Positions 16,604 through 26,823 of a DNA stretch of 64,000 bases are shown piece after piece. Under the pieces are notes generated by a model, which saw only the letters and a list, made by a program, of their open reading frames with translations, was not told where the DNA came from and did no database searches. The stretch is from Ruminiclostridium hungatei (GTDB lineage: Bacteria > Bacillota > Clostridia > Acetivibrionales > DSM-1351), in assembly GCF_002051585.1 (NCBI RefSeq), contig NZ_MZGX01000009.1, forward strand, positions 62,001 to 126,000. The letters run 5' to 3'. Each line of letters starts with the position of its first letter. Position 1 is the stretch's first letter. A program made the position numbers and the translations under genes.

Positions 16604-19600
16604 TCAGTTGTCCTCCTGTTTTTTGCTTAGAGTTACATCCAGTAAATCCATAGCCCCTTCATAAGCTGCCGCCTTGAAGCTGGAGCAGTTTATAACTATT
16701 CTCCTGGCAATGATTTTACCTTCCAGATTGAAGGTACTGGTATTTATATATACCGTTCCGTTGGGAGCATAAATAATTCCCTTTATATTTGCGGTAGAAG
16801 CATTTATAGATATGTCCGAATCTGCGGAACAGATTACAATTCCTTCCGGAGCAGTGCTTGCGAAGGTGTTCAGGTTGAAGGAAACACTTTCGTTTGCCAC
16901 AATATAGCCGTCACTTTCAAGGCTTGTGCCGTTTATTTGAATACTCTCATCACTAATTTCCGATTTGCAAAGCTTGATTCCCTTTCCATAATCCGTAATC
17001 ATCAATCCGTTTTTATGAATATTCCCATCAGAAGCTGCTATCTCTCTGATTTCCGCCACAGCATCAGGCATTTCCACCACCACAGGCTCGGTTTTCTTCT
17101 GGCCGATCTGTACTTTGCCTCCCCAGGTGGTTATAGTACCAAAGCTGGATAAAATCCCGCTTACGGTCAGATTTGTTCCCGAGAACTCAAAAGCTTTGTT
17201 CGTCCTTATATCCCCCTGGATATCGGTACTGTACAGGTACATGCAAAGGGCATCGCCGGTGCTCCCGGAGAATAATGTGTTTTTAAATGCTTCACTTTGC
17301 AGCACTGAAGGCTTCTCAACCGTGAAGTATCCATTTGCAAGAGCTGTCACGGTTCCGTCAGCAAACAGGGCGTCAAATACAACCATATAGTTTCCGGTGT
17401 TCAGAGGACTGTGCACCCATATCTTTTCTCCGGAACGGCTTTCTGATATGTTCAGGCCTACCTGCTCCGTTATGGTGTCCAGTACATTTCCTGTGGCGGC
17501 CTCCACTATTCTGAGCCTTGCGGTAACAGCTTCCAAAGCCGTATTCCCCGTATTGCTGATTGTATATGCCAGGTTGACGTCATCCCCGCGGTATATGCTT
17601 TTCTTCTTTACTGCAAGGGTTCCCGAGACTCCGGGAATCCCCTCTGCCTCAGCCGTTACCTCAAAGGTGCTGCTGCTTTCGGAAAGCATCGTTTCACCTT
17701 TGTACACCTCCATATGGGCGGTATATTGTCCCGGTGAATTTTTACCCGTATTCCAGGAATTTTTCAATACTGTCCTGCTGTCAGGAAGCAATTCCTGAAG
17801 CAGGCTATCCCCGGTCCAGATAATATCCCCTTCTGCATTTCTTATACTGGTCCGCACCGCCAGCCCCCTTAGTATGCTGTTGACGCTGCTGTTTCTTATT
17901 GTTTCGTTCATATACACCTCCTCATCAGAGGTATATTTCTCCCTGTCCACAGTCATAGAGGCTGAAGCTCCTGCTGCCTCTGCAATTTCAAAGCTGGCTT
18001 GGGCAGCAGCTATTACCTTTTGCCCCTCGCTCCAGGTAATCCGTACTGTATATGTGCCTGCCATGGTTAAGCCCGTGTTCCAGGAGAAAGCAAAAGTCCT
18101 GGTCTGTCCTGCTTCCCATGCGCCGTGTTCATCCTCCCCAACGACTTTCACAAGGTTTCCGCTGCTGTCCAGTATCTCTGCCCTGCCGGTAAGAGCCGCG
18201 GGATAATCCGTAAGATTTTTTGCCTCATTGGTTACTGTCACATTTTCACCTGCCCCATAGCCTGCTTTATCGGTTGAAACCTTTGAATCAAGCATATATA
18301 TGTTTACAGGTATTTTGACATCCGGCAGCTTCAGGGTAACAAGGGAAGAATTCCTGTCCAGGTATGTCAATTTGGTATCGCGGGTCAGAGTAATCTCTGT
18401 CTCTGGCTCAAGGTTCGTCCCCTTGAAATCTAGTCCGAAGACCTTCATGCCTCCCATTACCAGTCTGTCCATGGTCCATTTCAGAGTTATCGCCCCGTCT
18501 GTGCCATTTAAAACACTTACAGGCGCCGGCACTATTTTTGAGGCGTCCACTGTCATTTTTCCGGCAGGAAGTGTGGTTTCAAGTGCTATGTTCTTTCCTG
18601 CGGTATCAAAGATTTCACCTGCCAGCTCCGTCATCATCTTATCAAGCTGTTCCATTGTTGGACTGAACACATATTTACCGCCTGTTATGCTTGCAAGGGT
18701 GCTCAGCAGATTTTGATCCGCACCGGCCCCCAGCCCTATGGTATATATCTTGTAGCCTTTCTCCCTTGCAAGGTTGGCCTGATTTATGACATTTGACACA
18801 GACCATACGTTTTCAACACCGTCGGATAGAAGAATTATTATCTTAGTCCTTGACTGGGAGCTGTTTGTGTTCAAAATGTTGTTGGCACTTTGAAGCCCCA
18901 GTCCTATGGCCGTGCCGTTCCAGGGCGATGCGGGCGTCTGGGCTATTTTTGTTTTCAGGAGGTCCTTGTTTTCCGTAATATCCTGCTGAACCCATACATT
19001 TCCCGCAAATTCCACCACCGCACCACGGTCGTTTGCCTGCAGCAAATCAATGACATGGCTGGACGCCTCTTTGGCAAAATCTATCCTCCAGGGCCTTGTA
19101 GTAGATTCGTCTATGTTTCCCCATTCCATACTGCCTGAATCATCTATGCACAGGACCATATCTATGGGATTTCTTTGAGGCAGCTCAGGTGTGCCCTCTC
19201 CCGTCAGATTGAACTGCAGGGAGACAGAGTCTTCACCAGGGTACAGAACTGTCTTGCCTGCACTTTGCTCAAAGTTTATCCGTGTCGGAGGCAGGGGAGG
19301 CAATACGCTGAAGGTAGTTTCGCCTTCTGCCAGCAGGGTTTCAGCTTCAAACACCTGGGTTTTGATTATGTAATCCTTCGGAGCAGACACATCCGGACTG
19401 AAGGTTATTGATGTGAATTTCTCTATCTGCCCTGGGGCTTTGCATTCAATGGTTCCGGTTTCTTCCTCGATTACCGCCCCGGCATCAATTACCCATGCTT
19501 TGAAGGTTATAGCTTTATTTATGTTTGACTCGGTTACAAGCGTGGTTTTCACATCCACAGTACAGGGATTGTTTATTCTTATATTTTCCGGGTCGGTTGT

Positions 19601-20839
19601 TAATACGACACTGCCGATTTTAAAATACGGATCAATTACAAACCGTTTTTCCTGGTTTGCAACTATTTTACCGCTGGCCTTGTCCTTCATCTGTACAATT
19701 ACGGAATATTCTCCCGGAGCACTGTTTTTAGTGTTCCAACCGGGCAATCCATCCGATTGCAGAGAGATAATGCTTCCATCCTGCTTTTTGATGAAATATA
19801 AAATTTCCGCCTCCGTATTGCTGACGGAAGTCTCGGCCTGTATTTCAAAGGACTCGTATGCATTAAAGCTGTAGCCTTCCTCACGGATATCCCCTGATAC
19901 TTTATACAGCTTTATGGAATTGATTTTTGCAAAAGGCATATCCTGCCGTTCCTGAAGTGCCTCAAGAGCAAGAGCCGTAAGATATGGACTGTCATACCAG
20001 CTTCCGTTGGAATTCTGGATTCTCAGAATATCGCTGTCAATATTTCCTGCGGCATCTGCACCCAAGGTGTTCAGCACCGCCCTGTAGGCCAGCAGGGTGT
20101 CCGCTGCTGCGGCTTCATCCATTCCCCAGGTCTTGTCCTCCTGCTGGACAGCTATCAGATATTCTCCCGCTTTTCTCATTGCAGTCTGCAATTCCGGAGA
20201 AGTAAGTCCTGTTTTGGTTTGAAAGGAATTCAGGGTAATGACCGTACCGGCCACCAGCGCCACCGTTGTGTCACCGGCATCGGTAAAGGTCCAGGAGCCG
20301 TCGGGCATCTGCCTGTTTATCAGATAGGAAACCGCTTTTTTCATGCTCTCCAGGTCGGGAGCCTGTTCCTTCAGCAATGCCCCCAGAACAAGATTTGTAT
20401 CCGGCACATCACTTTCATAGCCCTTGAAGATTCCCCAGCCGCCGTCCTTATTCTGGCTGCGGAGCAAGTCTGCCCTGAGGACTGAATGTTTGCCGGCATT
20501 GCCCACAAAGGGCAAAGCTCTTGCTGCCATATCATTGTTCTTAGGCACAAGAGCTTCCAGCCAGGCAATTGCTTTTTCCAGCCCTTCCTGAAGTACCCCG
20601 TTATCCGAGAGATACTGCGCAAGCTCTCCGGTGTCAACGAAGGCGGTAGCCTTATCCCCCCAGCTTCCGTCTGCATTCTGACTTGTTTCCAGCCACGCAT
20701 GGGCCTTTGCAACAGCTTCTTCCGGCTGCTGTTCCGGTGCCTCTGCATAGCACAGGGTAAGGCCTGCAGATGTGGTCAGTATTGCTGCAATTAGAACCAG
20801 TGCAAGAAATTGTTTGATAAATACTTTTTTAAAATTCAC
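16604..20839 (-). CDS. Secreted vWA protein with prenyltransferase-like toroid and CARDB/Ig repeats
   Basis: A 1411-residue exported protein from GTG 20839 (GGGAG upstream); a start at 20953 would put 38 unlikely residues before the signal peptide. After the signal peptide (about 1-31), residues 35-300 form an alpha-toroid of repeats such as NADGSWGDKATAF, NKDGGWGIFKGYE, MPDGSWTFTDAGD and NSNGSWYDS, as in squalene-cyclase/prenyltransferase folds. Ig/CARDB-like modules follow. A von Willebrand A domain occupies 559-750 with the MIDAS set CIDDSGSM, NGTAIG and LLSDG. More CARDB-like modules and a beta-helix-like tail (NASTANIKGIIYAPNGTV) complete it. It lies directly upstream of the toxin with 1-bp spacing. 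It probably displays, anchors or delivers the toxin at the cell surface; that role is inferred. Confidence 0.82.
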   Translation of the reverse strand: MNFKKVFIKQFLALVLIAAILTTSAGLTLCYAEAPEQQPEEAVAKAHAWLETSQNADGSWGDKATAFVDTGELAQYLSDNGVLQEGLEKAIAWLEALVPKNNDMAARALPFVGNAGKHSVLRADLLRSQNKDGGWGIFKGYESDVPDTNLVLGALLKEQAPDLESMKKAVSYLINRQMPDGSWTFTDAGDTTVALVAGTVITLNSFQTKTGLTSPELQTAMRKAGEYLIAVQQEDKTWGMDEAAAADTLLAYRAVLNTLGADAAGNIDSDILRIQNSNGSWYDSPYLTALALEALQERQDMPFAKINSIKLYKVSGDIREEGYSFNAYESFEIQAETSVSNTEAEILYFIKKQDGSIISLQSDGLPGWNTKNSAPGEYSVIVQMKDKASGKIVANQEKRFVIDPYFKIGSVVLTTDPENIRINNPCTVDVKTTLVTESNINKAITFKAWVIDAGAVIEEETGTIECKAPGQIEKFTSITFSPDVSAPKDYIIKTQVFEAETLLAEGETTFSVLPPLPPTRINFEQSAGKTVLYPGEDSVSLQFNLTGEGTPELPQRNPIDMVLCIDDSGSMEWGNIDESTTRPWRIDFAKEASSHVIDLLQANDRGAVVEFAGNVWVQQDITENKDLLKTKIAQTPASPWNGTAIGLGLQSANNILNTNSSQSRTKIIILLSDGVENVWSVSNVINQANLAREKGYKIYTIGLGAGADQNLLSTLASITGGKYVFSPTMEQLDKMMTELAGEIFDTAGKNIALETTLPAGKMTVDASKIVPAPVSVLNGTDGAITLKWTMDRLVMGGMKVFGLDFKGTNLEPETEITLTRDTKLTYLDRNSSLVTLKLPDVKIPVNIYMLDSKVSTDKAGYGAGENVTVTNEAKNLTDYPAALTGRAEILDSSGNLVKVVGEDEHGAWEAGQTRTFAFSWNTGLTMAGTYTVRITWSEGQKVIAAAQASFEIAEAAGASASMTVDREKYTSDEEVYMNETIRNSSVNSILRGLAVRTSIRNAEGDIIWTGDSLLQELLPDSRTVLKNSWNTGKNSPGQYTAHMEVYKGETMLSESSSTFEVTAEAEGIPGVSGTLAVKKKSIYRGDDVNLAYTISNTGNTALEAVTARLRIVEAATGNVLDTITEQVGLNISESRSGEKIWVHSPLNTGNYMVVFDALFADGTVTALANGYFTVEKPSVLQSEAFKNTLFSGSTGDALCMYLYSTDIQGDIRTNKAFEFSGTNLTVSGILSSFGTITTWGGKVQIGQKKTEPVVVEMPDAVAEIREIAASDGNIHKNGLMITDYGKGIKLCKSEISDESIQINGTSLESDGYIVANESVSFNLNTFASTAPEGIVICSADSDISINASTANIKGIIYAPNGTVYINTSTFNLEGKIIARRIVINCSSFKAAAYEGAMDLLDVTLSKKQEDN

Positions 20840-21110
20840 TTCGTTTCTCCCTTCACATTTATTTGCATAGGCAGTTTTCTGCAAGCTGCCGACATGCTTC
20901 CACAGCTTTTTGCATTGTCTATATCCTGTTTCCCGGCAAAGCCATGAAACCAATTTTTATTTCCTTTATTTACATTTTATAACATTTAAATGTTATCACC
21001 ATTGACTGTATTTGTAAACAATTTGTGAATAATATGTAAACTTTTAACATATGCGTATATAACATGGAGATTTGTTATTTCAAGCAGTCCACCCTCCTGC
21101 TTATCAGGGC
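20840..21110. promoter_or_regulatory. Leader region of the vWA-toxin operon with a 16-bp palindrome
   Basis: No gene is seen. TAACATTTAAATGTTA at 20980-20995 is a perfect palindrome about 140 bp upstream of the GTG start and may be a regulator site. The surrounding DNA is very AT-rich, as expected for a promoter region, but I cannot fix a -35/-10 pair. Confidence 0.4.
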
Positions 21111-21145
21111 AAAAAAATACAGGCACGCATTTAATGCGAGCCTGC
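21111..21145 (-). terminator. Terminator of the two-component/sugar operon
   Basis: On the minus strand GCAGGC-T-CGCATT pairs with AATGCG-T-GCCTG and is followed by seven T residues, 24 bp after the response-regulator stop. Confidence 0.8.
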
Positions 21146-21168
21146 ATATAATATCCGCCGGTTGGTGT

Positions 21169-22725
21169 CTATTCCGGGTTGTTGAGCTTTTCCCTGAACT
21201 CCTTAGGGGAGAGCCCCGTATTCTTTTTAAAGGCCAGAGAAAAATAGTTGGTATCGTGATAACCTATTTTTTCGGCTATCTCGTAGGTTTTAAGCCTTGA
21301 CGCGCCTAAAAGCTGCTTGGCTTTTTCAATGCGCAGCCTGGTAATATATTCGTTGCAGCCTTCCCCCATCTCTTTTTTGAAAAGCCTGGAGAAATAATTC
21401 CGGGCAACATGGAATTGCTCAGCCAGGGTAAATACCGTAAGATCTTCTGTAAGACGCTCGTTGATGTATTTTGTAGCGGCTTCCACAATCTCATGCATCT
21501 GCTTTTTATTGGTATACATAAGCTTTGCAATAAACATTTCAGTAAAAACACAGCAATTTTCAAGGTCGTTGCTCTGAAGTGTGGTTATTAAAGTTTCCAG
21601 CCGTCCGTCAGCCGGATACCCGGTTGTTTTTAAATACTGCCAGTAAAAGGCTGAAGCCAGCTCATAAAACTTCTGCTCGGCATCCACCTTCTTGCTTCCC
21701 GAGTTCTTCACCTCATCGATATACAGCTTCAGATACATTTTTACCGTCTCGGTATCCGGAAAGCTCTCCAGTATCTTATCCTTGTAATAGGGCAGCTTGT
21801 CCTTCTGCCTCAGGATTTCCGGATTTGCTCCATCGTCGGCTGCGTTGGGCAGCACCGGCTTATTCTGGCTTGACCCCTCACCTGCCTTGCTGTAGGAGGA
21901 CTTTATCTTTGAAATATTGGATACCACCGGACCAATGCCTATATCCAGGTCGACATCATACTCCACGTTGACAATTTCCTGCAGCTTTGCAATCTGTTCC
22001 TCTGCGCTTTCACCATTATTTTTTATATAGAAAATAACAACAATGTTCCCTTCCCTGTTTTGAAAGGTCCAGCCTGAGTTGTTTGAGTCAATCATGTTAA
22101 TAAGAATGGTCTTTATGGATATGAGCAAAAGGTTTTTGTGCTGCAGCCATACGCTGTCCCCGGACAAAACGGGAGATATCTGGCAGACCTGATACTGGCA
22201 GTTCTCCTCCAGGTTGAGTTCTTCTATCTCCATATCGTCTGAATCAGACATTTTCTCAGTTAACTGCATAAGTGATTTTTCAAAGGCCCTCTGATTTTCA
22301 AGCACTCTTTTCCTGTTGAGAATATTGCACTTAAGAGAAGACTGAAGCTCGCTTTTTATGTTCTCCACCTGCAGCTTCACACTGTTTATCAGACTGACCT
22401 CATCTACAGGCTTCAGTATGAATTCCTTGACTCCCAGGGAACAGCTTTTCTGGGCATACTTGAAATCATCATATCCGGTGAGTACAAGCACCTTCAGCTT
22501 CGGCAGAAATTCCAGCATCAGCCGTGTCATCTCCAGGCCGTCCATTTCAGGCATGCATATGTCCGTCAGAACAATGTCAGGTTTGGTTTCCCGGGCAAGC
22601 TCAAGGGCTTCCTGGGCGCAGGAAGCGGTTCTGACCTCCCCGATTTCAAGAGTCTTCCACGGTATCATATTATACAAGCCATTGCGGATTATTACCTCGT
22701 CGTCTACTATCAAAACTTTGTACAA
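21169..22725 (-). CDS. Response regulator with AraC-type DNA-binding domain (YesN-like)
   Basis: A 518-residue regulator. The receiver domain (1-120) starts YKVLIVDDEVIIRNGL, with the phospho-acceptor Asp in PDIVLTDICMPEMDG, the Thr in VLTGYDDF and Lys in FILKPVDE. A long middle region of mixed helices follows. The C-terminal double helix-turn-helix (about 420-515) has VFTLAEQFHVARNYFSRLFKKEMGEG and YEIAEKIGYHDTNYFSLAFKKNTGLSPKEFR. The apparent start is TTG 22725 behind a GGTGG site. Its partner kinase lies 60 bp upstream in the same operon. It probably activates the neighbouring sugar-transport genes. Confidence 0.9.
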   Translation of the reverse strand: MYKVLIVDDEVIIRNGLYNMIPWKTLEIGEVRTASCAQEALELARETKPDIVLTDICMPEMDGLEMTRLMLEFLPKLKVLVLTGYDDFKYAQKSCSLGVKEFILKPVDEVSLINSVKLQVENIKSELQSSLKCNILNRKRVLENQRAFEKSLMQLTEKMSDSDDMEIEELNLEENCQYQVCQISPVLSGDSVWLQHKNLLLISIKTILINMIDSNNSGWTFQNREGNIVVIFYIKNNGESAEEQIAKLQEIVNVEYDVDLDIGIGPVVSNISKIKSSYSKAGEGSSQNKPVLPNAADDGANPEILRQKDKLPYYKDKILESFPDTETVKMYLKLYIDEVKNSGSKKVDAEQKFYELASAFYWQYLKTTGYPADGRLETLITTLQSNDLENCCVFTEMFIAKLMYTNKKQMHEIVEAATKYINERLTEDLTVFTLAEQFHVARNYFSRLFKKEMGEGCNEYITRLRIEKAKQLLGASRLKTYEIAEKIGYHDTNYFSLAFKKNTGLSPKEFREKLNNPE

Positions 22726-22785
22726 TATATTTCACCACCTTTTTCTTCAGGTCTGATTTCCATGTCATAGAGAAACAACCAAAAA

Positions 22786-24564
22786 TCACATATTGTTTTC
22801 CGCCTGATTCAAATGAAGCCTGACATTTACCGTAACGCCGCCGTACTCATTGCTTTCATAGAACAGGCCATAGGGATTCCCGTAAAAAAGCTTTATCCTT
22901 CTGTGAACATTTCTTACGCCATAGCCCACGCCCGAGTCATTATCCTCAAGAGTGCGGTTCAAGCTCTGAATCTGGTCGGGAACCATTCCCACTCCGTTAT
23001 CTATGACTTTTACTATGAGGTCATCCCCGTCACGTATGGCTGTTATCTTTATAAAGCCCTTTGACTGCTTTACCCTCAGCCCGTGATATATTGAATTTTC
23101 CACCAGGGGCTGGAGTGTCATCTTGGGTATCATTACCTCCAAAAATTCTTCAGGAATATCAATATAGCTCTCCATGTTATCCTTGTATCGCATTTCCTGT
23201 ATTGTCAGGTAGTTTTCCACATGCTGGGATTCACTTTTCATTGGAATGATTGCTTCTCCCCTGCTCAGGCTTATCCTGTAAAAACCCGCCAGCGCCTTAA
23301 CCATGGTGGATATCTCATGATGTCCGTATAACAGGGCCTGCCAGTGGATGGATTCCAGGGTGTTGTAAAGGAAATGCGGATTTATCTGGGACTGGAGCGC
23401 CTTAAATTCAATTTCCTTCAATTGTCTCTGCTCATCATATATCTTCTTCATCAGCACATTAATCTGCTCCACCATCAGGTTAAAACCTTTTGAAACCTGT
23501 TCAAAATCATAGCCGTGCTCCGACAGGTTTATGCGGGTGGTCAGATCGCCCTTTGACACCATGGACATCCTGTATATCAGATCGTTAAAGGGCCTCAGCA
23601 AATGCCTGCTTATTATCATGGAAATAAAGGAGGCCAGTATGATTGTGATTATGACTATCACCAGAATTGCCAGCAGCATGACATTATTATCCCTCAGCAG
23701 ATAACTTATGGGAAGGGTGCCCACAACATACCAGTCCCAGTCCTTCATATATTTATAAACTACCAGCTTTCCGCCTATTTCGGCAGAACCGTCATGCTTA
23801 TCCAATATCTCTTTCAGTTGCGCATCCGTGGATATCCTGGTTTTGTCGGTATGGGACACAATCATGCCCTGCCCGTTCATTATAAAGGTTTCCAGCGGCA
23901 ATTCCCTTTTACTGTTTGAGTAAAACCTTGCAACAACATCTTCTGCCACCGATATTCCCAGCATTCCTATGGGTCTCTTTATCCTGTATATATCAAATAT
24001 GGGCTGGTATATTGTAAGGGTATATTTTTTTCTTATAATGGGGTCCTGCCTGAAGCCCACTCTTATAGGGCTTCCGGAAATATCTCTCTTTGAGAGGTAA
24101 CCTGCCACGTTTGAGAAGTCTGAATCCTGCCCGGCCTTTGTAGGCCCAAGGTACAGTACGTTATTATCCATTGCCTTATAGAGAAATACGTATAGTATGT
24201 CCCTCTTTGAACCGATGATATTTGACATGGACCGGTATACATCGTCTACTGTAGCAGAAAAATCCAAATTGTCCTCATCAGGCTTGGACAGGTATTCCTG
24301 AAGGCTTCTGTCTGTGACGATGCTGTCAGGAGTACTTTCAATGTTCTGAAGATAGTCCTCAAGGTTTGACGTGTTCTGCTGCAGTTGCAGCATTGTCATA
24401 TCCTTGGCCTGCTGCTTTATGGAACGGCTGGTGACGGTATATGAAAAGCTGACTACAATCAATACGGTCAGACAAATGGTTATTACAAGATAATAGGTAA
24501 GCTTTGATCTGAATGGAATGCTTCGGAATTTATGTTTGGCAAACTGAAATAGCCAGTTCTTCAT
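22786..24564 (-). CDS. Sensor histidine kinase (YesM-like, LytS/His_kinase family)
   Basis: A 592-residue membrane kinase. An N-terminal membrane helix (about 24-45) and a second near 295-320 (LLAILVIVIITIILASF) enclose an extracytoplasmic dCache-like sensor. A HAMP linker follows (LLRPFNDLIYRMSMVSKGDL). The phospho-acceptor motif is QINPHFLYNTLESIHWQAL, and the ATP-binding lid shows LVENSIYHGL, VIDNGVGM and GVGYGVRNVHRRI. It lies 11 bp after the second sugar-binding lipoprotein gene, so that lipoprotein may hand a ligand signal to this kinase. Confidence 0.92.
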   Translation of the reverse strand: MKNWLFQFAKHKFRSIPFRSKLTYYLVITICLTVLIVVSFSYTVTSRSIKQQAKDMTMLQLQQNTSNLEDYLQNIESTPDSIVTDRSLQEYLSKPDEDNLDFSATVDDVYRSMSNIIGSKRDILYVFLYKAMDNNVLYLGPTKAGQDSDFSNVAGYLSKRDISGSPIRVGFRQDPIIRKKYTLTIYQPIFDIYRIKRPIGMLGISVAEDVVARFYSNSKRELPLETFIMNGQGMIVSHTDKTRISTDAQLKEILDKHDGSAEIGGKLVVYKYMKDWDWYVVGTLPISYLLRDNNVMLLAILVIVIITIILASFISMIISRHLLRPFNDLIYRMSMVSKGDLTTRINLSEHGYDFEQVSKGFNLMVEQINVLMKKIYDEQRQLKEIEFKALQSQINPHFLYNTLESIHWQALLYGHHEISTMVKALAGFYRISLSRGEAIIPMKSESQHVENYLTIQEMRYKDNMESYIDIPEEFLEVMIPKMTLQPLVENSIYHGLRVKQSKGFIKITAIRDGDDLIVKVIDNGVGMVPDQIQSLNRTLEDNDSGVGYGVRNVHRRIKLFYGNPYGLFYESNEYGGVTVNVRLHLNQAENNM

Positions 24565-24575
24565 AATCTCACCCT

Positions 24576-25871
24576 TTATTGATTATAGTACTGTCGTGTA
24601 ATCTCTTCCATGGTTCTGGCTGCATGTTCCGGGTCTTCTCCCCCAAATATTTGTCTTGTAACCGTCAAGTGAGCCTCCGAAAGCTTTGGAGGGAGATACT
24701 GGTCATACCAGAACTGGACATTGGGGGTCTTTTTAATAGCATCCAATATCTCATTGGTCAGCGGGTCCTTTATGACCACGTCATTGACAGGAGGAATCTT
24801 TCCGGCATTTATACGTTTCTGGACCGCAGTATCATCAATGAGATATTGCACCAGCTCAAAGGCCTGGTCGATATATCCGCAGGAACTTGCAACCGAATAG
24901 AAATTATCCCCCATTGTACCGATGGTATTGTTTGGATCACCCTTTCCTCCCTCAATGGCAGGGAAAGGAAATACTCCTACATTGTCATAAAACTCCGGGA
25001 ACTCAAACATGACATTGCTCATGAACCAACTGCCTGTCAAAATCATGGCTGCAGATTCATTGTACAGCAGATTGCGGGCATCCCCGGAATCCTCGTTCTT
25101 CCAGTTGAACCCCTGGGGAAAGGCACCCATGTCAACAAGCTGCTGTACCATTTCTCCCGCTTTTATAAATACTTCATTGTCAAAGGAACCGTTATTTTTC
25201 CGGTTGGCAGCATTGTCAAAAACGGAAGGGCCGCCCAGCCTGTCAACGAAATACATATAGAACATGGAACCTGTCCAGGCCGTTCTGTTGGCAAGGGCGA
25301 ACGGTGTATATCCATGTTCTTTCAGTACCTCGATATTTTTTTTGAGCTGGTCAAAGGTTTTGGGTTCCGAGAGATTCAGACTCTTGTAGATATTCTTATT
25401 ATAGAAAATCATGGCAATACACATGTTTTCCACCGGAACACCCCATATTCCATTGTCAAAAGTTACCATCTCAAGTGCTTTTTTATTGAATCGGGAGCTG
25501 TAATCCTTCTTCATATAATTTGAAAGGTTTACTACTCCGCCGATGCTGACATATTCCTTCAATATACTTCCCGACCAGGTGGGGAAGACATCAGGCATCT
25601 GATTTGTTGCCACGCATACGGAAAGTCTGTTTTTATACAGGTCGTTGGGAATAAGTTCGTGTACCACTTCAAACCCGCTGTTGCTTTTTTCAAACCTGTT
25701 TACCGAATCGGCTATAACCTCATTTACCGCAGAATCCCCCTGTATGCTGTACAAGGTCAACTGCTTCTTCTGAGTTTTCTGTACCGTCATGCCCATTTGC
25801 CCGTCGTAGAAACATCCCTGCAGAGGCAAAACTATTATAAGTGCAATAAGAACCAGAAGCAGCTTTCTCAC
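24576..25871 (-). CDS. Sugar-binding lipoprotein, probable kinase-linked sensor paralogue
   Basis: An extracellular family-1 solute-binding lipoprotein of 431 residues. The GTG start at 25871 follows GGAGGT. The signal peptide ends in the lipobox LPLQGC. It shares long stretches with the binding protein at 27873-29228, for example GDNFYSVA, YLIDDTAVQKR and WYDQYLPP. Unlike that one, it is encoded immediately before the histidine kinase. Two binding proteins for one permease pair suggest that this copy presents ligand to the kinase rather than to the transporter; that division of labour is inferred. The sugar is unknown. Confidence 0.85.
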   Translation of the reverse strand: MRKLLLVLIALIIVLPLQGCFYDGQMGMTVQKTQKKQLTLYSIQGDSAVNEVIADSVNRFEKSNSGFEVVHELIPNDLYKNRLSVCVATNQMPDVFPTWSGSILKEYVSIGGVVNLSNYMKKDYSSRFNKKALEMVTFDNGIWGVPVENMCIAMIFYNKNIYKSLNLSEPKTFDQLKKNIEVLKEHGYTPFALANRTAWTGSMFYMYFVDRLGGPSVFDNAANRKNNGSFDNEVFIKAGEMVQQLVDMGAFPQGFNWKNEDSGDARNLLYNESAAMILTGSWFMSNVMFEFPEFYDNVGVFPFPAIEGGKGDPNNTIGTMGDNFYSVASSCGYIDQAFELVQYLIDDTAVQKRINAGKIPPVNDVVIKDPLTNEILDAIKKTPNVQFWYDQYLPPKLSEAHLTVTRQIFGGEDPEHAARTMEEITRQYYNQ

Positions 25872-25986
25872 GTTAACCTCCTCTGCATGACAACCATTCT
25901 CAAGATACCTGAAAACATCAGATTTGTATTCTTAATTTATATATATCACATTTCTCCTCGTGTAACAACCTAAAAGTTTTCTGGGT

Positions 25987-26820
25987 CTATCCCTTTACAG
26001 CTCCTGCCATCATACCTTTTATCAGCTTATCCTGTCCTATTGCAAAAGCCACTATCATGGGCAGCGCACACAAGGTCAGCACGGCCATAATCATTGGAAT
26101 ATTTGAATTATACTGACCCTGGAACTCCCATATTGACAACGGGAGGGTCCTGCTCTTGGCCGATTGTGTCAATACAAGGGCAAAGCTGAATTCATTCCAC
26201 ATGTTTACCGCATTATATATGGCAAGTGTGGCCAAACCCGGCTTTGACAAGGGTGCAATAATGTGGAAAAAGGTTCTGTATTTTCCACAGCCGTCTATTT
26301 CCGCAGATTCCTCAAGCTCCTTTGGAATTTCCGCCATGAAGCTGGTGAGTATGAATACCGATATGGGGAGATTAAAGGCTGTATATGGGCCTATGAGTGC
26401 AAAAATGGTGTCGTACAGGTGTATCTTCTGAGTAAGCTGGAACACCGGTATAAGCGTCACATGTATGGGAACTGCCATTGCAGCTACCACAAGTCCGAAC
26501 AAGGGCTTGTTGAACTTGAACCTGAACCTTGAAAAAGGATATGCCGCGCAAAGTGCGGTTACTAATATAAGTACCAGTGAAACGGCAACTACAAAGGTGC
26601 TGTTCATCAAATACTTGTAGAACTGGCTCTTTATTACACCTGCAAAATTGTCAAAGTATATTCCTTTAGGCAGCGCAAAAACACCGGTTGTCAAAATCTC
26701 AAACTGCTCCTTAAAGGCTGAGGCCACCATGAAGTAAAATGGAGCTCCTGCTATGACCAGCCACGCCAGGGCCAGTATTGCTACAAATGTTTTTCCTATT
26801 GATATTTTTTTCCTAGTCAT
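25987..26820 (-). CDS. Carbohydrate ABC transporter permease (MalG type)
   Basis: An inner-membrane permease of 277 residues with six predicted helices. The EAA loop for ATPase contact reads ELEESAEIDGCGKYRTFFHIIAPLSKPG. It follows the other permease with 3 bp between the genes and is the second half of a heterodimeric channel. No ATP-binding subunit is encoded nearby, so a shared MsmX/UgpC-type ATPase from elsewhere is expected, as is usual in Firmicutes. Confidence 0.92.
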   Translation of the reverse strand: MTRKKISIGKTFVAILALAWLVIAGAPFYFMVASAFKEQFEILTTGVFALPKGIYFDNFAGVIKSQFYKYLMNSTFVVAVSLVLILVTALCAAYPFSRFRFKFNKPLFGLVVAAMAVPIHVTLIPVFQLTQKIHLYDTIFALIGPYTAFNLPISVFILTSFMAEIPKELEESAEIDGCGKYRTFFHIIAPLSKPGLATLAIYNAVNMWNEFSFALVLTQSAKSRTLPLSIWEFQGQYNSNIPMIMAVLTLCALPMIVAFAIGQDKLIKGMMAGAVKG

Positions 26821-26823
26821 CCT

